Of a stretch of 19,619 bases of DNA, positions 13,913-19,619 are shown in pieces. Source of the stretch: Lachnospiraceae bacterium UBA3863 (lineage in GTDB: Bacteria > Bacillota > Clostridia > Lachnospirales > Lachnospiraceae). Position 1 is the stretch's first letter. Each line of letters opens with the position of its first letter. Below the pieces are notes generated by a model. That model searched no databases, was not told the DNA's origin, and was given only the letters and a program-made list of their open reading frames with translations. The position numbers were made by a program, and so were the translations under genes. The DNA is taken from positions 1 to 19,619 of the forward strand of contig DGGX01000017.1 of NCBI GenBank assembly GCA_002392385.1, given 5' to 3'.

Positions 13913-13947
13913 AAGCCCGCACAGGGGACGGTTCTCTGTGCGGGCTT
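13913..13947 (+). repeat. Palindromic repeat copy with compensated arm changes
   Basis: 12-bp perfect arms AAGCCCGCACAG (13913-13924) and CTGTGCGGGCTT (13936-13947) around the family loop GGGACGGTTCT. Compared with TCACACAG/CTGTGTGA in other copies, both arms changed in a matching way, so pairing is kept. It sits between two divergent genes, upstream of the methyltransferase promoter. Confidence 0.82.
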
Positions 13948-13951
13948 ACTC

Positions 13952-13979
13952 TTGCTTTTCTCCCTTTCCGGCATATAAT
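13952..13979 (+). promoter_or_regulatory. Promoter of the methyltransferase-membrane protein operon
   Basis: TTGCTT (13952-13957) and a consensus TATAAT (13974-13979) with a 16-base spacer. A short inverted repeat ACTGC/GCAGT lies near the expected start of transcription. Arms CTTTCCGG (13964-13971) and CCGGAAAG (14011-14018) match across the region; the second overlaps the ribosome binding site. Confidence 0.6.
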
Positions 13980-14025
13980 ACTGCTGTAGGCAGTTAGATA
14001 ATGCTAACACCGGAAAGGACGATAA

Positions 14026-14871
14026 ATGGAGAAGTATCATATCGAGAAGAATTCCGTCCAGGAGACGCTGGTCATCCCGCTGTACGGCAGGAAGGTCTGC
14101 TCGGACCACTTTCCGCACCTGTTCAGGGATCCGGAGGCGGAGCGGATCTGTTCCATGCTGGACTACGATTTTGCGGACAAAGGCAGGAAGATGGAGAGTC
14201 TGGCGGGTCTGTTCGGCGCGTTGGAGGTCGCCCAGCGTCAGTACGACATCTGCTGTGAGGTGAAGGACTATCTGGCAACTCACCCGCGGGCGGCCGTGGT
14301 GAATCTGGGATGCGGTCTGGATGACACTTTCCGCAAGTGCGACAACGGGACATGCAGGGGATATAACATCGACATGCCGGATGTGATCGCTATCCGGAAC
14401 GATCTTCTGCCCGCCGGCGACCGGGAGCGGACTATCGGCTGCGACCTGAACGATGACCGCTGGATGGACGAGATCGACGGCTCGGAAGGAGCCGTCTTCT
14501 ATGCCACGGGCGTGTTCTATTATTTCCGGGCGGAGGATGTGAAGACCCTGTTTCGGAAGATGGCCCGGCGTTTTCCCGGGGCTGTGCTCGCCTTTGACGC
14601 CTGCAACCGGCGCGGCGCGAAGCTGATGACCCGGACCTGGCTCAAAGAAGCAGGCATCGATAAGGTGGACGCCTATTTCTCCCTGGAGAATGCGGAGACA
14701 TTGAAGAGCTGGAGCGACGATTTCGCTTCGGTGACCTCGAAGAGTTATATGCGCGGCTACCGGGATATCTACGGGGAGGTCGGTGCCTTCCACAAGCTGA
14801 TGATCCGGTTCTGTGACAATCTGGTCAAAATGGTGATCGTCAGGATCGTTTTTGCGGGAGGTGCACAATGA
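14026..14871 (+). CDS. SAM-dependent methyltransferase of the leucine carboxyl methyltransferase (LCM) family
   Basis: A 281-residue class I methyltransferase. The SAM-binding motif I is VVNLGCGLDDT (91-101), with the acidic motif II in YNIDMPDV (113-120) and GVFYYF further on. The N-terminal half also fits the LCM/PPM1-type family. Bacterial members methylate small molecules such as polyketides or unknown carboxylates; the substrate here is unknown. The start follows AAAGGA with 7 bases spacing and lies 46 bases after the promoter -10 box. The stop overlaps the start of the next gene by 4 bases (ATGA), so the two are translated together and the membrane protein may be its partner. There is no signal peptide. 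Confidence 0.83.
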   Translation: MEKYHIEKNSVQETLVIPLYGRKVCSDHFPHLFRDPEAERICSMLDYDFADKGRKMESLAGLFGALEVAQRQYDICCEVKDYLATHPRAAVVNLGCGLDDTFRKCDNGTCRGYNIDMPDVIAIRNDLLPAGDRERTIGCDLNDDRWMDEIDGSEGAVFYATGVFYYFRAEDVKTLFRKMARRFPGAVLAFDACNRRGAKLMTRTWLKEAGIDKVDAYFSLENAETLKSWSDDFASVTSKSYMRGYRDIYGEVGAFHKLMIRFCDNLVKMVIVRIVFAGGAQ

Positions 14872-15362
14872 TCATAAGAGTTCTGATCGAGGGGCTGCTG
14901 CTGGGCGGACTGCTGGTCCTCTTCTGCGCGTTCGGCATCCGGAACGGCGCCGTGAACATGGCTTTTCTCTACCACAAGGATGTGCAGGACCGGTGCCTGG
15001 AGCGCGGCCTGATCACCGCGCAGCAGCTGCAGCGGAACCGGGCCGTTTTCAAGGCCGTCTGCATTCCGATCTATTTTGCTTTTGTCCTGATCAGTGTCTA
15101 CGCCGTCAACGGTGCGAGAGGCTTCTGGCCCGGATTCTGCCAGATGTTCGGTATCCTCTCCATCGTCAACCTGATCGACCGCCTCCTGATCGATGAGTAC
15201 TGGGTCGGCCACACCAGGGCCTGGGTCATCCCCGGGACGGAGGACCTGCGCCCCTACATCAGCGGCCGCGATAAGGCGCAGAAATGGTTCATCGGGACCG
15301 TCGGCTTCGCCCTGCTCAGCGCGATCCTGTCCGACATCGTGGTGATCGTGAGCGGCCTGTAA
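14868..15362 (+). CDS. Integral membrane protein of unknown function, coupled to the methyltransferase
   Basis: A 164-residue protein with four probable transmembrane helices at residues about 5-24, 63-80, 88-107 and 140-162. The stretch between helix 1 and 2 is charged (HKDVQDRCLERGL), and that between 3 and 4 carries DEYWVGHTRAWVIPGTEDL. I do not recognise an established function. Its ATG overlaps the methyltransferase stop codon by 4 bases, a sign of translational coupling, with GGGAGGTGC upstream as ribosome binding site. The two genes share one promoter and one terminator and so form a self-contained unit between minus-strand genes. A transmembrane carrier or an enzyme acting on a lipid substrate are both possible, unproven. 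Confidence 0.78.
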   Translation: MIIRVLIEGLLLGGLLVLFCAFGIRNGAVNMAFLYHKDVQDRCLERGLITAQQLQRNRAVFKAVCIPIYFAFVLISVYAVNGARGFWPGFCQMFGILSIVNLIDRLLIDEYWVGHTRAWVIPGTEDLRPYISGRDKAQKWFIGTVGFALLSAILSDIVVIVSGL

Positions 15363-15392
15363 AGGTGTACTGCAGATTGCAGTACACCTTTA
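15360..15392 (+). terminator. Strong hairpin terminator ending the methyltransferase operon
   Basis: Perfect 15-bp arms TAAAGGTGTACTGCA (15360-15374) and TGCAGTACACCTTTA (15378-15392) with a 3-base loop GAT. The stem includes the stop codon of the membrane protein gene. The following sequence has only a short TTT, so termination might rely on the very stable stem. Confidence 0.8.
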
Positions 15393-15428
15393 CAGGGTTT
15401 CAAATATGCACTTAATGCCGCCCTTCTT

Positions 15429-15455
15429 TCACACAGGGGACGGTTCCTTGTGTGA
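15429..15455 (+). repeat. Palindromic repeat copy that forms the 3' end of the DNA polymerase gene
   Basis: Arms TCACACAG (15429-15436) and TTGTGTGA (15448-15455), loop GGGACGGTTCC. On the minus strand it is read as the last codons and the stop codon of the polymerase gene. Confidence 0.8.
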
Positions 15456-16862
15456 GCTTGCTGTCGTCCCCGTATCGCCCTTGTCAGTCTGTCCCTGGTC
15501 AGAATTCTTCCTTGTTCCCTTCTCCAGCGTCCCGCTCCCGTACCGGCTGTTGACCTTCGTCAGCATGGCATCCAGGCGGTCCTGCTTCTCTTTCCTGCGG
15601 GCGGCGGCTTCTTCCCGGTGCCGCTGCGCCTCCTCTTTCCGCAGGCGGGCAGCCTCTTCCTGCTGACGCCGCATCTCTTCAGCCTGCCGCTCCTGCTCCG
15701 CCTTCTCCTGCCTGTCGGCCCACTCGAAGAGGTCCATCTGGTGGACCTGCTCTTTTTTTTCAGTGAGCTTCGAGACGCCGACGCCGATCAGGCGCACACC
15801 CGCTCCGTCGGCAAAAAGGCCGTCCGAAGCACGCAGAAGACGGTCCGCCAGTTCCAGAGCCGCCTCCTCGATCTTTCCGGCCTGGTCCGTATCCTCCGGC
15901 AGCACCAGCTGCCGTGAATATCTCTGGAAATCGGAGGTCTTGACCTGGAAAGTGACGGTGCGGCCTGTGAGACCGCTCTTCTGCAGGCGGGAGGCGACCT
16001 TGTCCGACAGTCTGCGGATCACGGGGATCCCTTTGGTCTCATAGTTGTTCCTGTCGACATCCTCCGCGAGCGTCCGCTCGTTGGAGACGCTCTTGGCCTG
16101 CTCCCGCTCGGGGTGTACGGCGGAAGTGCTGATCCCGTTGGCGCTGCGCCACAGATGCGCTCCGGCCCGGTCTCCCAGAAGAGACTGCAGGACAGTCACC
16201 TCCGTGGCAGCCGCCTCGCCGATGGTGTGGATCCCGATCAGCTGCAGGCGCTGCGCCGTCGACCGGCCGCACCCATAAAGCGATTCGATGGGGAGGGGCC
16301 ACATTTTGGCAGGGACCTCCTCCGGATAGAGGGTGTGGGTCCGGTCAGGCTTCTGAAAGTCGCTGGCCATCTTGGCCAGCAGCTTGTTCTCTGAGATCCC
16401 GACATTGACGGTGAAGCCGAGCTCCCGCAGGACCGTCTCCCGGATCTCCGCGGCCAGGGCCAGGGCGCCTTGCCGGTCCTCCGGATCGAGCCGGCCGGTG
16501 AGGTCCAGAAAGGCCTCATCGATGGACATCTGCTGCAGGACCGGTGTATACCGCAGTAAGATCTCCATCAGGCTGTGGGAGTAGGCCCGGTAGGTCTCGA
16601 AATCCGCCGGTACGGTCACCAGCATGGGACATTTCTGCAGGGCCTTCACGACGGGCTCGCCCGTCGACACGCCGTAGGCCTTAGCCGGGATCGACTTCGC
16701 TGTGATGATGCCGTGTCTCGTCTTCACGTCCCCGCCCACGGCGGATGGGATCGTGCGGAGGTCCACACTGCCCGGCTCGTCCCTCAGGCGCTTGAGCGCC
16801 GACCAGGACAGGAAAGCGGAGTTGACATCCACATGGAAGATGACGCGGGTGCCGTCGCTCAC
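15429..16862 (-). CDS. dinB: Y-family DNA polymerase IV
   Basis: A 477-residue translesion polymerase. Metal-binding residues are D12 (HVDVNSAF) and D115-E116 (SIDEAFLD). The fingers region has a GDVKTRHGII segment, the little-finger domain lies in the second half, and the sliding-clamp motif is QMDLF (375-379). It inserts nucleotides opposite damaged bases after stalled replication. Residues about 381-430 are a charged Gln/Glu/Arg coiled-coil linker, longer than in typical DinB, before the usual RYG segment (440-442). The last eight residues (SHKEPSPV) and the stop are encoded by a palindromic repeat. The start is GTG at 16862, immediately after the TAA of the TPR gene, with AGGGGGA as ribosome binding site inside that gene. 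The two are translated together. Confidence 0.9.
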   Translation of the reverse strand: MSDGTRVIFHVDVNSAFLSWSALKRLRDEPGSVDLRTIPSAVGGDVKTRHGIITAKSIPAKAYGVSTGEPVVKALQKCPMLVTVPADFETYRAYSHSLMEILLRYTPVLQQMSIDEAFLDLTGRLDPEDRQGALALAAEIRETVLRELGFTVNVGISENKLLAKMASDFQKPDRTHTLYPEEVPAKMWPLPIESLYGCGRSTAQRLQLIGIHTIGEAAATEVTVLQSLLGDRAGAHLWRSANGISTSAVHPEREQAKSVSNERTLAEDVDRNNYETKGIPVIRRLSDKVASRLQKSGLTGRTVTFQVKTSDFQRYSRQLVLPEDTDQAGKIEEAALELADRLLRASDGLFADGAGVRLIGVGVSKLTEKKEQVHQMDLFEWADRQEKAEQERQAEEMRRQQEEAARLRKEEAQRHREEAAARRKEKQDRLDAMLTKVNSRYGSGTLEKGTRKNSDQGQTDKGDTGTTASSHKEPSPV

Positions 16863-17774
16863 TTACATCCCCCTGGTCTTCTCGTAGGCCCATTCCAGAT
16901 ACACGGGCGCCGTCCAGAAGAGAAAACTGTTCTCCTTCAGATCTACAAGCAGTTCCTCGATCGTGAACGGGCGAAATCCATATTCACTCATCTCATTTAC
17001 ATAACGATCAAGTTTGTCCCTCTTTATTCCCCTAAAGAACTTCTTGGTATCCTTGTTGACTGCCACCAGCCGTCGAAGGTACGTCTCCGCCTTCTTATAG
17101 TCACCTTTCTTAAAATAAAGAATAGAGAGCGGCAGCAGGAGCTGCGTTTCCTCATGAGCATCGTATTTGCTGTAAAGTGCCAGAGCAGGTTCTTCCATTT
17201 CCAGAAACGCATAGAGATGCATCAGCCGGAAGCGAACGCCGAGATTATCGTCCTTACACAGCCGGATCATCTCTTCGCATTCCCTGACCGCCTGTCCCAT
17301 CATCCCGGCCTCGACCAGATGCTCCATGTATTTGTTCCGAAGCCTCATATACGGCCTCGTCTCCAATATGCCCCAGAACGAACCGATGCTCTCTTCGTCC
17401 ATGAAGCCTTTCTGTTCCATCAGCGCGGTTCCTTTGCGAACAGCCTCAGAGAGTTTCCGGAAATATTCCCACTCATTATCTTCGTTCAGATCCAGGGACG
17501 CGCTGACGGCATCCAGATTGTCCGGATCCAATTCCAGCGCTTTCCGGATATACTTCTCTGCCTTGGCCTTTGTGGGAGCTTCCTCTGCCAGTTCCAGATA
17601 ATCATCGGCTGTTCTGGCAGTTCTCTCCGTAACTCTTTCCAAAGACCTGTTGTTATAGTTCACCATGAATCTCTGAACAAGATCGTTGATCTCTTCCTCA
17701 GATGTGATTTCTGTATGATGATTCTCCAGAAACGCCTGCATCTCTCTCAGGGCTTTCTCGGATTCTCTGCTCAT
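16863..17774 (-). CDS. Tetratricopeptide-repeat protein with ST7-like FWxxLETRPYMR motif
   Basis: A 303-residue, all-helical soluble protein. TPR-like units are visible at residues about 58-90 (KAEKYIRKALELDPDNLDA) and again near residue 220 (YFKKGDYKKAETYL). Between them is FWGILETRPYMR (133-144), a motif I associate with ST7-like TPR proteins. It has no signal peptide. TPR proteins usually act as scaffolds for protein binding; no partner can be named. The start follows GGGGGA, and the gene is directly followed by dinB (TAA then GTG). Its base composition is visibly more AT-rich than that of dinB, so it may have a different history. A link to DNA damage is possible because of the coupling but is not proven. 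Confidence 0.8.
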   Translation of the reverse strand: MSRESEKALREMQAFLENHHTEITSEEEINDLVQRFMVNYNNRSLERVTERTARTADDYLELAEEAPTKAKAEKYIRKALELDPDNLDAVSASLDLNEDNEWEYFRKLSEAVRKGTALMEQKGFMDEESIGSFWGILETRPYMRLRNKYMEHLVEAGMMGQAVRECEEMIRLCKDDNLGVRFRLMHLYAFLEMEEPALALYSKYDAHEETQLLLPLSILYFKKGDYKKAETYLRRLVAVNKDTKKFFRGIKRDKLDRYVNEMSEYGFRPFTIEELLVDLKENSFLFWTAPVYLEWAYEKTRGM

Positions 17775-17911
17775 TTCATCCCCCTTACACTGTTCATCAT
17801 GTACACAGGCACTTTCCTCATAATGATCGTAAAAAAAACATACTACCTAAACTTTATATTTGTTCAGGCAGTAAATCAATACTGAGTGTGAGAAGTCCGG
17901 CATAAATATCC

Positions 17912-19081
17912 TCACTGCTCCCGCATCCTCCCGTAGGCCATCTCCAGAAGCAGGATATTGCCCGCGGCCGCCGTCAGCAGGAACAGCGGCAGGACGCCGA
18001 TGCCCACAGCTTGCTGCAGCTGCCCGAAGGCCATGGGCATGAGCATGGCCCCGACGTAGGCGGCCGTCATCTGCAGACCGATCACGGACGCGCCGTAGCG
18101 CCTGCCGAAATTGGCCGGCGCCATGTGCTCGATGGAGGGATAGATGGGACCCATGCCCGTGCCGGTCACCAGGTAACCGATGGCAGCGGGTATATAACTC
18201 TCAAAGGGCAGAAGGACCAGCAGCAGACCGACGAGCTCCACCGCGGCGCCGATCCGGATCAGTTTCCTGTCCCCCAGACGGTTCGAGACGAACCCGGAGA
18301 TCACCCGTCCCAGCATCAGGCCGCCGAAGATCAGGGCGCCGAAGGAGGCGATCCTCTCGTCGCTGAGCCCGGCCTTGGTCCCGGCAAAATAGCTGGGCAC
18401 CCACAGGAAGCTCGTCGCCTCTCCGGAGCAATAGGCAAAAAAGGCCAGCATGGTCAGCACCACGCCCGGCACCCGGAGCGTCTCCGCGATCCCGGCGCCG
18501 TCCTTGCGGTCTGCCTCCGCTTCCCGGCTCTCATTCTGCTTCCACAAGGGGAGCGACAGCACACACACCAGCAGAATACCTGTCTGCAGGAAGGCCGTCC
18601 ACCGGTATCCCTCGTTCCAGCGGGCTGTACGCAGGGCCAGCGACATGATATAGGGACTGATCACCGCCCCGACACCGTAGAAGCAGTGCAGGAAGTTCAT
18701 TACAGAGGACGGATAATGCTCCGCCACATAGTGATTGACGGCTGTGTCAATAGAGCCGGCCCCCAGCCCGTAAGGGACGGCGGCCAGAAAGAGCATCCAG
18801 TAGGAAGTGGCGCAGGAGAATCCCAGGAGGCCCAGCACGGTCAGACCGATGGACACGATCACGATCCATTTGGTGTGAAACCGCCGGATCAGCCGGGGGC
18901 TGACCAGGGAAGAGATCACCGTCATGCCGCAGATGGTCATGGACACATAGCCTGCATAGGAAGACGGCACGCCGAATACCATCTGCATTTTGGGCCAGCC
19001 GGACCCCAGAAGGGAATCCGGCAGGCCCAGACTGACGAAGATAAGATAGATGACGGCAAGGAGGAGGGAAGTCATAAACAT
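17912..19081 (-). CDS. MFS transporter, 12 transmembrane helices
   Basis: A 389-residue membrane protein of the major facilitator superfamily with about twelve hydrophobic helices in two halves. A hydrophilic loop (KQNESREAEADRKDGAG) lies in the middle, around residues 184-200. The segment GLGAGSIDTAVNHYV (about residues 105-119) and GTGMGPIYPS in the second half are typical of the FucP/YbjJ-like branch, which includes sugar and drug transporters; the substrate is not predictable. The start at 19081 has AAAGG upstream. It stands alone between guaA and the TPR gene, both on the same strand. A TATAAT lies 34 bases ahead of the start codon, so it may have its own promoter. Confidence 0.87.
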   Translation of the reverse strand: MFMTSLLLAVIYLIFVSLGLPDSLLGSGWPKMQMVFGVPSSYAGYVSMTICGMTVISSLVSPRLIRRFHTKWIVIVSIGLTVLGLLGFSCATSYWMLFLAAVPYGLGAGSIDTAVNHYVAEHYPSSVMNFLHCFYGVGAVISPYIMSLALRTARWNEGYRWTAFLQTGILLVCVLSLPLWKQNESREAEADRKDGAGIAETLRVPGVVLTMLAFFAYCSGEATSFLWVPSYFAGTKAGLSDERIASFGALIFGGLMLGRVISGFVSNRLGDRKLIRIGAAVELVGLLLVLLPFESYIPAAIGYLVTGTGMGPIYPSIEHMAPANFGRRYGASVIGLQMTAAYVGAMLMPMAFGQLQQAVGIGVLPLFLLTAAAGNILLLEMAYGRMREQ

Positions 19082-19114
19082 GCTGCCTTTCTATAAATAG
19101 TTCAAAGCGATGAC

Positions 19115-19120
19115 ATTATA
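19115..19120 (-). promoter_or_regulatory. Possible -10 box for the MFS transporter gene
   Basis: A consensus TATAAT on the minus strand, 34 bases upstream of the transporter start. The matching -35 region is weak (a TGACA-like sequence with a 19-base spacer), so this is only a candidate. Confidence 0.4.
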
Positions 19121-19175
19121 ACACCACCCGCTGTCTCCTTGTCATCTATAATCAGGCCGGAACAATTTCGTTCTC

Positions 19176-19619
19176 TTATTCCAATTCAATCGTCCCCGGC
19201 GGCTTGGAGGTGATGTCGTAGAGGACGCGGTTGACGCCGCGCACTTCGTTGATGATCCGGTTCATGGTCGTCTGCAGGACGGGCCAGGGGATCTCGGCCG
19301 CCTCCGCGGTCATGAAATCGCTGGTCAGGACGGCCCGCAGGACCACGGCCAGGCCGTAGGTGCGGTGGTCGCCCATGACGCCGACGCTGCGCATATTGGA
19401 CAATGCGGCAAAATACTGCCCCAGCTCAGCGTCCACGCCCGCCTTCGCGAGCTCCTCGCGGAAGATGTAGTCGGCATCCTGCACGATGCGGACCTTGTCC
19501 TTGGTGATGTCCCCGACGATGCGGACAGCCAGGCCGGGACCCGGGAAGGGCTGGCGGTAGACCAGCTCGCGGGGAATGCCCAGCTGCAGGCCGACGGCGC
19601 GCACCTCGTCCTTGAAGAG
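19176..19619 (-). CDS. guaA: GMP synthase (glutamine-hydrolysing), C-terminal part, cut by window edge
   Basis: The 147 residues present are the C-terminal dimerisation and XMP-binding part of GMP synthase. They show [16 protein letters not shown], a GDHRTYG segment and the family's closing motif [10 protein letters not shown]. The enzyme makes GMP from XMP, ATP and glutamine in purine synthesis. The reading frame is open to the edge of the window (first codons read LFKDE before VRAVG), so the start and the ATP-pyrophosphatase and glutaminase domains lie outside. The end is intact. A 94-base gap separates it from the transporter gene. It is a core gene and supports a chromosomal location. Confidence 0.95.
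   Translation of the reverse strand, partial: LFKDEVRAVGLQLGIPRELVYRQPFPGPGLAVRIVGDITKDKVRIVQDADYIFREELAKAGVDAELGQYFAALSNMRSVGVMGDHRTYGLAVVLRAVLTSDFMTAEAAEIPWPVLQTTMNRIINEVRGVNRVLYDITSKPPGTIELE

Overview
The window looks like a chromosomal segment of a GC-rich member of the Bacillota (class Clostridia, Lachnospiraceae-like). This is inferred from strong AGGAGG-type ribosome binding sites, CoA-transferase and ferredoxin-type aldo/keto reductase genes typical of anaerobes, a type of short palindromic repeat I associate with Clostridia (recalled, not searched), and the family types of the proteins. No rRNA, tRNA, CRISPR array or transposase gene was found. Most genes are on the minus strand.

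Layout. 1-1920: an AT-richer HipB/HipA-like toxin-antitoxin module (minus strand), preceded by a promoter with two phased operator-like sites and bracketed by copies of a short palindromic repeat. 1923-4520: a serine beta-lactamase-like hydrolase and an enolase-superfamily dipeptide epimerase, read from one well-formed promoter that carries a perfect 10-bp inverted repeat near +1. 4658-4803: a nested inverted-repeat element, the possible 5' leader of a divergent TetR-type regulator (4833-5486). 5468-11454: a minus-strand run of gamma-glutamyltransferase, ferredoxin-type aldo/keto reductase, radical SAM protein, PhzF-like protein and Ldh2-family dehydrogenase. 11484-11906: a noncoding array of seven 62-bp tandem units, each with two hairpins. 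11914-13826: a CoA-transferase-family gene followed by a small membrane-anchored protein. 14026-15392: a plus-strand pair, an LCM-type methyltransferase and a four-helix membrane protein, closed by a strong hairpin. 15429-17774: a TPR protein coupled to a Y-family DNA polymerase. 17912-19081: an MFS transporter. 19176-19619: the C-terminal end of guaA, cut by the window edge.

How the parts may work together. The epimerase, hydrolase and gamma-glutamyltransferase all belong to families that act on small peptides (muropeptide dipeptides, D-amino-acid peptides, gamma-glutamyl compounds). The TetR protein between them probably controls at least the epimerase operon. A peptide or amino-acid scavenging locus is therefore a reasonable inference, but no substrate can be read from the sequence.

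The most unusual object is the 62-bp array. By hand count, its predicted stems carry one substitution in seven copies, while loops and linkers carry about 23. The one stem change keeps a G-U pair only in minus-strand RNA. This suggests a structured repeat RNA, or a repeated binding site, of unknown function. Second are the 146-bp cloverleaf-like element before the TetR gene and the palindromic repeat family, one copy of which supplies the last residues of the DNA polymerase.
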